This document shows positions 27,394-34,758 of a stretch of DNA of 64,000 bases, piece by piece; position 1 is the first letter of the stretch; every line of letters begins with the position of its first letter. This stretch comes from CANLBN01 sp050633825. Lineage in GTDB: Bacteria > Pseudomonadota > Gammaproteobacteria > Pseudomonadales > Cellvibrionaceae. The stretch lies in contig JBOEHG010000007.1 of assembly GCA_050633825.1 (NCBI GenBank), positions 1-64,000 on the forward strand, written 5' to 3'. Position numbers and translations under genes: made by a program. Below the pieces are notes generated by a model. It was given only the letters and a program-made list of their open reading frames with translations, searched no databases and was not told the DNA's origin.

Positions 27394-27768
27394 ATGATTA
27401 ATTATGTCAGTGTTGGCGTTAATGATATAGAAGCCGCTGCTACATTTTACGATGCAGTATTTTCGACACTTCAATATAAACAGCATGCAAAATTTGATAA
27501 TGTCATTGCTTACGGAAAAGAGCATATTGATTTTCTTGCGGTTTTACAAAATGGTGAGCAATTATTATTGAAAAATGACCAAATACATATTGCATTTACT
27601 GCAGACAATATACAGCAGGTAGATAACTTCCATAATATTGCTATTGTCTATAAAGGTAAAAGTGAAGGTGTTCCTATTACTCGTGATTATCCACAGGGGG
27701 AGGTGTACAGCACGTATATTCGAGACCCGTTTGGCAATAAACTTGAAGCTATTTTTAAAGAGGGTTAA
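27394..27768 (+). CDS. VOC-family (glyoxalase-like) protein
   Basis: A 124-residue single-module vicinal-oxygen-chelate protein: INYVSVGVNDIEAAATFYDAVF at the start, HIAFTADN in the middle and YIRDPFGNKLEAIFK at the end, with the closing Glu. Such proteins are small metal-dependent enzymes or binding proteins of diverse use; the substrate here cannot be named. It is 120 bp after the AraC gene on the same strand. Confidence 0.85.
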   Translation: MINYVSVGVNDIEAAATFYDAVFSTLQYKQHAKFDNVIAYGKEHIDFLAVLQNGEQLLLKNDQIHIAFTADNIQQVDNFHNIAIVYKGKSEGVPITRDYPQGEVYSTYIRDPFGNKLEAIFKEG

Positions 27769-27846
27769 TAAAATAATAACGACTGTTCAAGGCGGGTAAG
27801 CCAAAGTGAATAAATTAAAGTTAATAGATTAAGGTGAGTTGAGGCG

Positions 27847-28431
27847 ATGAGAAATAATAAACTTACTGTTATTACTTCTGATGTCAAAAAGTGCACATTA
27901 TGTAAAGATAGTCTGCCTTTGGGGCTGCGCCCTGTCTTGCAAGTAGATCACAAGGCAAAAATTTTAATCGCGGGGCAAGCACCAGGAATTAAGGTGCATA
28001 AATCAGGTATTCCTTTTGATGATCCGAGTGGCGAGCGCTTACGAGAGTGGATGGGTATCGATAATAAAACGTTTTATAATGCCAAAAAAATAGCGATTCT
28101 TCCAATGGGTTTTTGTTACCCCGGTACTGGAAAATCAGGTGACCTACCGCCGAGACCTGAATGTGCTGATAAATGGCGGGATCAATTACTGGAAAATATG
28201 CTTAATATTGAGCTTATATTAGTTATTGGTACTTATGCTCAAAAGTGGCATATGAAAGCACGTAAAAAACCAACACTGACTGAAACTGTAAAAAACTGGC
28301 AAGATTACTGGCCTGCGCTTTTACCACTGCCTCACCCAAGCCCACGTAATAATATTTGGCTTAGCAAAAACCCTTGGTTTGATAAAGAGATTATTCCGCA
28401 GCTGCAAAAAAGAGTAAGAGTATTAATTTAG
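27847..28431 (+). CDS. Uracil-DNA glycosylase-like protein
   Basis: The protein has the uracil-DNA-glycosylase superfamily fold: LIAGQAPGIKVHKSGIPFDDPSGERLREWMG (motif 1, GQAPG at 47-51), a central LILVIGTYAQKWHM strand and LPHPSPRNNIWLSKNPWF (motif 2). An N-terminal C16-x2-C19 is seen, but not the full four-Cys iron-sulfur set of family 4, so it belongs to a less characterised branch. Activity on uracil is not assured. 194 aa; GTTGAGG precedes the start. Confidence 0.85.
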   Translation: MRNNKLTVITSDVKKCTLCKDSLPLGLRPVLQVDHKAKILIAGQAPGIKVHKSGIPFDDPSGERLREWMGIDNKTFYNAKKIAILPMGFCYPGTGKSGDLPPRPECADKWRDQLLENMLNIELILVIGTYAQKWHMKARKKPTLTETVKNWQDYWPALLPLPHPSPRNNIWLSKNPWFDKEIIPQLQKRVRVLI

Positions 28432-28538
28432 TAGGCAAAAGTATACGATCAGACAAATAAGAAGTATGTTTAAGCATAGAGTAACGTTGCGTCGATAGTA
28501 ATAATATAAACACTATTTTATTACTTGGAGAAAAAACC

Positions 28539-28952
28539 ATGAATCATATTTATTTTTATTTAGTACTGAGTGGCGTATTAACTTTACTTTTATGGACCCC
28601 TTATATTGTTGCAAGATTATTTGTATGGGGCTTGCCGACATTTTTAAGTAATTATCCAGACAACTTTCCTTTAGAAAAGCCTAAACAACCCTTGTGGGCA
28701 GAGCGCGCACAAAGAGCACACTTAAATATGGTAGAAACCATGCCTGCATTTATTGCTGTTGTCATCGGCTCTGTCCATCTAGCTACTGGTGCTGAGGTGA
28801 TTATAGCGACAATCGCTCATTGGGTAGGAATATTCTTTTGGGTAAGAGTTATCCATGCTGCTGTTTATATTGCAGGTGTTCCCTTTTTACGTACTCCTGT
28901 CTACTTGGTATCTTGGTTGGCAATATTGATGATTGCTGCAACGATTATTTAA
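28539..28952 (+). CDS. MAPEG-family membrane protein
   Basis: A 137-residue protein with about four membrane helices and the MAPEG core RAQRAHLNMVETMPAFIAVV near 64-83. The family includes glutathione- and eicosanoid-related membrane enzymes; bacterial members mostly lack known substrates. CTTGGAG lies before the start. It converges with the gene at 29031. Confidence 0.88.
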   Translation: MNHIYFYLVLSGVLTLLLWTPYIVARLFVWGLPTFLSNYPDNFPLEKPKQPLWAERAQRAHLNMVETMPAFIAVVIGSVHLATGAEVIIATIAHWVGIFFWVRVIHAAVYIAGVPFLRTPVYLVSWLAILMIAATII

Positions 28953-29030
28953 AGCCTCCCTTTTCAGCTGTGTTGTAGCGTGAAAACTATGACACAGTAG
29001 TTCATGAAAACAAAAAAGTTGTTATATTTA

Positions 29031-29651
29031 TTATTGGTTAGCCTGTGCAACCGCAAATAATAATCCATTTTCTCGCCATAAGCTGACTTTTACTCCTCGT
29101 TCTACTTTTACAAGAGGCTCTTTTTTTGTGGTTAAGTCAGGAATAGGGCCATAAATATTTTTTTGATAGCGTGTCTGAAAAACGGTTGTCCATGCATCAG
29201 CACTTTTCTGATAACGTAATTGAGCAGCGGGTATATCTAAAATAAAACAAGGTCGAGCACCCATCAGTTCACCATGCTTTTCTGTTGTCATTAGTTTAGA
29301 CAACATAAACCCTAGATAGGCAAACTGGCTGTTTAATTCGCTTAATGAGCTGGTCTGGTATTCAAGGTTTTTGTGCAGTAAATGATTATCGATAACATCG
29401 GCAATAATGGCTTCGGTTTTACTGATATTGAATTTTAAGTCAGATGTTAATGACCAGATAGAAATGCTCAGTACTAAAGTACAGGCAATAGTAATCAGGC
29501 TGTTTGCCCGTATTCTTTCAAAGAGTGCTTTTCTTTGGGGTTGGACTTTTTCGGTATTTTGGGCCAATGATTGAATATCCTCCAACTCTTTGCTGGATAA
29601 TTCGATATCTTTATACAGGTCGCCTATTGCTGCTTTAATGGGAGTTTTCAT
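29031..29651 (-). CDS. Single-pass membrane protein, probable anti-sigma partner
   Basis: I do not recognise a named family. The cytoplasmic N-terminus (about 1-50) is followed by one membrane segment (about 51-68, SLITIACTLVLSISIWSL) and a periplasmic region of about 135 residues. Start ATG 29651 follows GAGGT by 6 nt and lies inside the end of the ECF sigma gene (17-bp overlap). The topology and coupling are those expected of an anti-sigma factor, but no ZAS zinc motif (HxxxCxxC) is visible, so the role is inferred. Confidence 0.7.
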   Translation of the reverse strand: MKTPIKAAIGDLYKDIELSSKELEDIQSLAQNTEKVQPQRKALFERIRANSLITIACTLVLSISIWSLTSDLKFNISKTEAIIADVIDNHLLHKNLEYQTSSLSELNSQFAYLGFMLSKLMTTEKHGELMGARPCFILDIPAAQLRYQKSADAWTTVFQTRYQKNIYGPIPDLTTKKEPLVKVERGVKVSLWRENGLLFAVAQANQ

Positions 29652-30129
29652 TGGGTACCTCATTCAACATATCTGTATCGGCTATCTTTTTACGAACTCT
29701 ATGAATCCTTGATAATAATGTTCCCCGAGATGTTTCGGTTAATTCACTGATTTCATCAACGGTATATTCTTCAACGGCCCATAGGTAAAGGAGTTCTCTT
29801 TCCAGCGGGTTGAGTCCTTCCCAGAGTTTTACCAATAGGTCTTGGTTGATTGTTGTTGCCTCTAAGGTATCGAAGCCGATATCAACGGTGTTGTCGGGAT
29901 GATCGTCAGCGACCATAAGCCAGCGGCTATCGAAGCGTTTCTTATCAATAAAGGTATTGCGGATACAGCGGAACAAATAGCCTTGTGTGTTCTTAACACC
30001 CTCAGTGCCTCTTTCCAGCACCTTTATATAAGCGGTATGAACAATATCCTTGGCCACGGAATGATCGTTGGTTAACGACATAGCGTAGCGGTAGGCTTGT
30101 TGTAATTGCTCATCTGCAATTGACTTCAT
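29635..30129 (-). CDS. ECF-type RNA polymerase sigma factor
   Basis: A 164-residue sigma-70 family protein with only regions 2 and 4. Region 2 covers about 7-70 (AYRYAMSLTNDHSVAKDIVHTAYIKVLERG, NTQGYLFRCIRNTFIDKKR). Region 4 covers about 100-155 (GLNPLERELLYLWAVEEYTVDEISELTETSRGTLLSRIHRVRKKI). AAGGA lies about 10 nt before the start. It is followed, with overlap, by the membrane protein at 29031, and is divergent from the DoxX gene at 30402. No signal or target promoter motif can be assigned. Confidence 0.9.
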   Translation of the reverse strand: MKSIADEQLQQAYRYAMSLTNDHSVAKDIVHTAYIKVLERGTEGVKNTQGYLFRCIRNTFIDKKRFDSRWLMVADDHPDNTVDIGFDTLEATTINQDLLVKLWEGLNPLERELLYLWAVEEYTVDEISELTETSRGTLLSRIHRVRKKIADTDMLNEVPNENSH

Positions 30130-30401
30130 TGATACTTATTCCTTGGCAGGTGCTGGTTATTACTGCTCTATGGCTATGTTCTACGGATGATGCCGTTTTT
30201 GAAAAAGAGTGCTGTTCATTAAAAAGGATGACGTCTGACCCCTTATTTTGATTGACTATTGATCGATTAAAGTTAATTTAAAGTGTTTGATGCCAATCTA
30301 TCAAGCCAGTGCAATCATTTTCTCATATGTCCCGTCTTACCCTCGAACTGAGCTAATCAGTTCTTCTATTTTAGTCAAAAATTCATTGCTGAGGAATTTA
30401 T

Positions 30402-31316
30402 ATGAAAGCATTTTTGGGGGGTAAAGAACGCCAGTTGGATGCAATTGCAATGGTGTTGCGTATTGGTTTGGGTTTAGTCTTTGTTATTGGTGGTTGGAAT
30501 AAACTTTATCAATTATTAGATCCTGCTAGCTCGGATGCTATTTTGGCGAGTTATTTAGGTACGACGGGTTATATTAATCAATTTTTTACAGAGTATTTAT
30601 TTTCAGGTGCTTTAGGGCATGTGATGACGCCTTGGGGTTTTCTAACAACGCTTTCAGCTTTTGAGCTCATTAGTGGTTGTATGCTGGTTGTCGGTTTTAT
30701 TGTAAGGCCACTTTCTATTATTTGGGCGCTGTTATTGTGGAGCTTTATTGTGTCGCTGCCGGTGGTGACAACACCGGGTGTAACGCCTACTGAGGCCACT
30801 TATACTGCGCCCGCGCTGTTTGTGCAGGTGAGAGATGTTGCTCTCTCGGGGTTGTTTTTCTTGTTGTACAATGTTGGTTCTGGTCGTTTTAGTGTTGATG
30901 AAAGGCTGAATACGGGCCGCCCTGTTTATCGTGACAATATTGCTACACGGTGGAATGAGTTGGGCTTATTGCTTAGAGTCTCTTTGGCATTACCGTTTTT
31001 AGTCGCCGGTTTTTTTCATGGGCTTGATAATATTCAAACCTTTAAATTGCCTGCAATTGTTAGTGTGGTGCTAGGGCTAACAATTTTAATTGGTTTTCAA
31101 GTACGTTTTTTTGCTGCAGCACTTGCCATTGCTATGCTTTACTTTATCTTGCAGAAAATAAATATAGATAAGTCCCTGATTGCAAATCTCAATGGTTTTA
31201 AACGGGAATGTGGGTTTTTAGCGGCCAGTATTATCCTTTTTCATGCTGGGGGTGGTAAATATTACACTTTAGATTTTGATTGGCTGGCTAAACGTTTTTC
31301 AAATGCTAATGTTTAA
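30402..31316 (+). CDS. Tandem DoxX-type membrane protein
   Basis: A 304-residue membrane protein with two DoxX-like halves: about 12-165 (AMVLRIGLGLVFVIGGWNKLYQLLDP ... LSAFELISGCMLVVGFIVRPLSIIWALLLWSFIVSLPV) and about 186-300 (LLLRVSLALPFLVAGFFHGLDN ... GLTILIGFQVRFFAAALAIAMLYFI). Around seven to eight membrane segments. DoxX proteins are linked to quinone or thiosulfate oxidation in some organisms; no function is assigned here. GAGGAA precedes the start. It is divergent from the ECF sigma gene and could be in its regulon. Confidence 0.82.
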   Translation: MKAFLGGKERQLDAIAMVLRIGLGLVFVIGGWNKLYQLLDPASSDAILASYLGTTGYINQFFTEYLFSGALGHVMTPWGFLTTLSAFELISGCMLVVGFIVRPLSIIWALLLWSFIVSLPVVTTPGVTPTEATYTAPALFVQVRDVALSGLFFLLYNVGSGRFSVDERLNTGRPVYRDNIATRWNELGLLLRVSLALPFLVAGFFHGLDNIQTFKLPAIVSVVLGLTILIGFQVRFFAAALAIAMLYFILQKINIDKSLIANLNGFKRECGFLAASIILFHAGGGKYYTLDFDWLAKRFSNANV

Positions 31317-31323
31317 GTGATAG

Positions 31324-31356
31324 GAATATCATGAGAATTTAATTCTCATGATATTC
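31324..31356. repeat. 33-bp perfect inverted repeat between convergent genes
   Basis: Arms GAATATCATGAGAATT (31324-31339) and AATTCTCATGATATTC (31341-31356) are perfect complements around one T. It sits between the DoxX stop (31316) and the stop of the gene at 31365 on -. No T tract follows on either strand. It probably marks the transcript ends of both genes, but is not a textbook terminator. Confidence 0.7.
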
Positions 31357-31364
31357 GCAATACC

Positions 31365-32969
31365 TCAATTTGTTGCGGGTAAAATGATATTGATACTGAG
31401 TTTTGCTTGATAGTCTTTTTTCTTTTCTGTTGCTGATGCGTTTTTATGATAGTTGCCCGATAACGCTATTTTTATACCTGCCATAGTCTCTGTTTGTCTT
31501 CTTATATTCTTGATCATTTTTCCTGAAAGGTTAAGAGATTGATTGTTTTCATTGTTATGCTTTTCATTTTTGCTCAACGATTGACGAATTTCGAATTTAG
31601 CTTCATCAAATAAGATGCTTCGTTTGCTTTTGCTGTTTACTGAAAAAACATAAGATAAAGTGTCTGTTGATACATCAAAACTATTTTTATCATATTTTTT
31701 ATAGTCAATATTGCTGCTTATATTTGATTGTTTACTAATAGGAAAATGTGCCCCTATAGTAATGTTGTTAGTATTCTCTGCGGTTTGATATTGATTCTGC
31801 TTTTTTATTTCCCCCCACTTTAAGTGCCATTGCCATTGAGGGTGCTGAAAGATAGCGTCCATATTAAGTGCAATATCATCTATTTTTTGAGTATAGGATT
31901 CTTGCGTATTAACATAGGTATACTCTAATTGATAACGAGGTTTACCTAAAAAGTACCAATGGCTGTTTTTTGGATAAAATTTGGATGACTGGTATGTGCT
32001 ATTAGCGATGCTTTTGTTTGTATAACGGGTATGGTTCAGTTGTTTGTTGATGTTGTTTTTTTCTTGTGAAAAAGACAGTTTATATAACCATGATTTTTTC
32101 TGGTAATGGCCAAACATACGTGTGGCATCATAGTCTTTGACAATGGCTTCATTAAAAAATGAATGGAACTGTGGGTCAGTTGTTTGTTTTTCTAAACCAA
32201 TAAGCCAGTTATGATGATGAGAATTGTGGTGCTTTTGCTTTGGTATTGTAGGGTAGGGTGTATAACTTAGTGAGGTATAAAACGCATTACCGCTTTCGAT
32301 GTTGTGGTTTGCCTTGCTGCTATTAAAACGTGATTGAGCATACTCGCTACGAATGGCGAATCGTCGCTGATAAAAAGCAGCATTCATTGCCATACTTTTT
32401 GCATCATTGGCTGACGTATCGTCAGCTTCTAGTAGCTTCTTTTTACCGGATAAATAACTGCCAGTTAGCGTAAATTCATAGGTCTTATTGTTAACAGCTT
32501 GATAGTCCCATATTAAACCGTTAGTGCGATTATTAGTGTCTTCGACACCAATGCCGCGATTAAAGTCCACTTGCTCGCTGGTATGGATACTATAGCTTTG
32601 TAATCGGCTCTTTAATGTGGGTAAAGTAAATGAGCCAGTGATTCCCTGATTATCCTGTCTTTTATAAATTAGGCTGCTATGCGTAAGTTTGTGCTGCCCT
32701 ATGTCAACTGAAGCATTATTGTTGATGTTAATCCTAAAGGAGTATTTTTCAGAAAAACTATTGGTTGAGGTATTTTGATTATTTTTTTTGTCAGTAAGGG
32801 ATTCTATACCTGTAACAACAGGAGCTCGGCTATTAGTGTCGTTACTTGTCGAGCCATGCTGACCCTGCCATTCACTGATGTCTACGAGTGAAGCAGATGC
32901 CAGCTCAAATCTTGTAACTAAAAAGCATAATATAAGCAGATTGTATGCAATTAAGCTATGCTTCTGCAT
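31365..32969 (-). CDS. Putative outer-membrane beta-barrel protein, family not recognised
   Basis: A 534-residue exported protein with a signal peptide (about 1-26, ending ELASA). After a Ser/Asn-rich stretch the sequence shows many short alternating polar/hydrophobic strands rich in Tyr, Asn and His (for example FYTSLSYTPYPT, YELTGSYLSG-like and LEYTYVNTQESY segments), as in porin-like barrels. The last strand (KLSINIILPATN) does not end in Phe, so the usual C-terminal barrel signal is absent. A His-rich run (HHNSHHHNW) lies mid-protein. It stands alone on its strand. Function unknown; a small remnant of similar sequence lies at 33912-33951. Confidence 0.65.
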   Translation of the reverse strand: MQKHSLIAYNLLILCFLVTRFELASASLVDISEWQGQHGSTSNDTNSRAPVVTGIESLTDKKNNQNTSTNSFSEKYSFRININNNASVDIGQHKLTHSSLIYKRQDNQGITGSFTLPTLKSRLQSYSIHTSEQVDFNRGIGVEDTNNRTNGLIWDYQAVNNKTYEFTLTGSYLSGKKKLLEADDTSANDAKSMAMNAAFYQRRFAIRSEYAQSRFNSSKANHNIESGNAFYTSLSYTPYPTIPKQKHHNSHHHNWLIGLEKQTTDPQFHSFFNEAIVKDYDATRMFGHYQKKSWLYKLSFSQEKNNINKQLNHTRYTNKSIANSTYQSSKFYPKNSHWYFLGKPRYQLEYTYVNTQESYTQKIDDIALNMDAIFQHPQWQWHLKWGEIKKQNQYQTAENTNNITIGAHFPISKQSNISSNIDYKKYDKNSFDVSTDTLSYVFSVNSKSKRSILFDEAKFEIRQSLSKNEKHNNENNQSLNLSGKMIKNIRRQTETMAGIKIALSGNYHKNASATEKKKDYQAKLSINIILPATN

Positions 32970-33350
32970 TGTGGCGGCCTATCTCCATTATTTAACTACT
33001 TTCAGTATAGTTGGCTAATTTAAATTTGCTGCTTTAGTAAAGTAATTGATATGTTAGGTAATGTTTGGTTATTGAAGAGTTAAATAACAATTAATCAATT
33101 GTTAATGGCGATAATTAATGCTTAGTTTTGTCAAGCCTCTTGATGGTCGCTTTAAGGGTTTTCTTTTTTTGAAAATTAGCCGGAGTAAGCTTGTATGAAT
33201 GACTTAAATAAGTAGTGACTTAGATAACTGTAGCGGGTATGACTTTATTTTATATCAGTCTTTTTTATACAGGCTTTATAGTCGCAAAAAATAATTAATC
33301 GCAATATACTCCACCAAAATTTAACTGATATATTATAAGGTTGTCTATTT
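32970..33350. other. Gene-free divergent spacer
   Basis: The 381 bp separate the barrel-like gene (-) from the thioesterase gene (+). A TATACT-like element for the - gene reads as AGTATA at 33004-33009, and TATACT lies at 33305-33310 for the + gene. Neither has a convincing -35 partner. No ORF, repeat or RNA gene stands out. Confidence 0.5.
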
Positions 33351-33812
33351 ATGACAAGTAACGTTCAGAGTATTTGGTTTAATGAACCCACGGTGAATGG
33401 TTTAAATGCCTATGCCGATAATACGGCGATGGGGCATGTGGGTATTGAAATTGTTGAGGTGGGTAATGACTATATTAAAGGGCGGATGGAGGTCAACGGT
33501 AATACATGTCAGCCAGCCGGCGTTTTGCATGGTGGTATGTCAGTTGTTTTTGCTGAAACATTGGCGTCTTTAGCTGCGGCTTATGTTGTTGATAATTCAC
33601 AGTTTCACTGTGTTGGCCAAGAAATTAATGCCAACCACGTGCGGGCAGTAGCTTCAGGTTTTGTTTATGCTATGGCAAAGCCCTTGCATATTGGTAGATC
33701 GTCTCATGTATGGGAGGTTACAGTTCGTAATGAAGATGAAAAACTGGTCGCGATATCTCGTATGACGGCGGCGGTATTAGAAATTCCCTCTCAATATAAA
33801 AAAAATAATTGA
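33351..33812 (+). CDS. PaaI-type hot-dog thioesterase
   Basis: A 153-residue single hot-dog domain protein. MGHVGIEIVEVGNDYIKGRMEV, the helix HGGMSVVFAETLASLAAAYVV with the family's catalytic acidic residue (Glu of FAE), and INANHVRAVASGFVYAMAKPLHIGRSSHVWEVTVRNEDEKLVAISRMTAAV are all typical of the PaaI/MenI group of acyl-CoA thioesterases. Substrate is unknown; a DHNA-CoA or 1,4-dihydroxy-type assignment would be guesswork. Confidence 0.88.
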   Translation: MTSNVQSIWFNEPTVNGLNAYADNTAMGHVGIEIVEVGNDYIKGRMEVNGNTCQPAGVLHGGMSVVFAETLASLAAAYVVDNSQFHCVGQEINANHVRAVASGFVYAMAKPLHIGRSSHVWEVTVRNEDEKLVAISRMTAAVLEIPSQYKKNN

Positions 33813-33911
33813 TAATATTACTCTATTATAGGGGTAAGTTTTACAATTTCTGGTTTGTTACTTATTTGTTTGATAATGCCTACATTCATAATCACTATGT
33901 ATAGTGATTGG

Positions 33912-33951
33912 CGTTGATAAAAAGCAGTATTCATCGTCATGCTTTTTGTAT
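33912..33951 (-). pseudogene. Remnant similar to part of the barrel-like gene
   Basis: These 40 bases match 32365-32404 of the barrel-like gene at 34 of 40 positions, in the same orientation, and all six differences are transitions. Read on -, the fragment gives NTKSMTMNTAFYQR against NDAKSMAMNAAFYQR in the gene, but a stop lies just upstream and the match ends soon after. It looks like a decayed piece of a duplicated or related gene. The small size leaves room for other explanations. Confidence 0.45.
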
Positions 33952-34028
33952 TTGATCAAGATCTCAGTTCTTTAGTTATTTAAAAACGGTCCAGTATTCC
34001 TCTGGGCCGCTCCCAAGTATTAACTTCC

Positions 34029-34598
34029 TTATAAGACGGCAAGTAGAATAATAAAGAATGTCAGAATAGATAATAAAATGGCGGGAGTCTTTGTTGATAT
34101 ATTTAAAAATCTTGTGAAAACCTTATAAAACAAAAAGATAGCCCAGGGCCATATAAATGATAATGCTATTGCTGTTGGCCAATAACTATCGCCATGATTT
34201 TTTTGCTCAAAGGTTTCGAGTTTTAGTGGTGATGGCGTCAGATTTATCAGTGTTTTAACGCCATCAGAAAAAAATATCAGAATGAAGCCCGGTAGTCCCA
34301 TTAAAATCATCGATCCAATAAGTGATGTCGATAATGAAAAAATAAACCATTTTTTGTGAAGTTTGATAAAGTTGAAAAACTTTTTGGCAAGTTCAATATG
34401 ATAGCTTTCTGATTTTTTATAACTTAAGTAGAAAATAAATGCTGTAATTGCTTGAGCGAATAGTAGTAAAATAAGATTTTTGAATAAAAAATATTTAGGA
34501 CCATTTGAAATAAGGCGAATGATAGCAAAAAGTATATTGGCGGTTAGTGCAAATGATGTTAATGAACACAGGAAATAGATAATATACTTGTAAACCAT
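34029..34598 (-). CDS. Small multi-pass membrane protein, unknown
   Basis: I do not recognise this 189-residue protein. It has about five hydrophobic segments (around 5-25, 38-60, 80-110, 140-160 and 168-188) and a Lys-rich loop between the second and third (SYKKSESYHIELAKKFFNFIKLHKKW). It lies between the thioesterase and valS, and precedes no partner gene on its strand. The frame is well used and AT-rich like its neighbours. No function is inferred. Confidence 0.65.
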   Translation of the reverse strand: MVYKYIIYFLCSLTSFALTANILFAIIRLISNGPKYFLFKNLILLLFAQAITAFIFYLSYKKSESYHIELAKKFFNFIKLHKKWFIFSLSTSLIGSMILMGLPGFILIFFSDGVKTLINLTPSPLKLETFEQKNHGDSYWPTAIALSFIWPWAIFLFYKVFTRFLNISTKTPAILLSILTFFIILLAVL

Positions 34599-34727
34599 AG
34601 TGGGTAATTCTCTCTGCCGGTGAAAAAAGTTTAAGGTTCTTGAACGATGTTTATATTTGACTGTACCGTTGTCGGCAGCGCTTGGTTAATATTCTGTTCT
34701 TATGGTTTTTTGCACAAATATTTGGCA

Positions 34728-34752
34728 TAAAAAAACCGGGTAAACCCGGTTT
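34728..34752 (-). terminator. Rho-independent terminator of valS
   Basis: On the - strand AAACCGGGT pairs with ACCCGGTTT around a TT-type loop and runs into a further run of T. It begins about 7 bp after the valS stop. GC-rich stem plus T tract make it a strong intrinsic terminator. Confidence 0.9.
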
Positions 34753-34758
34753 GTTGTT

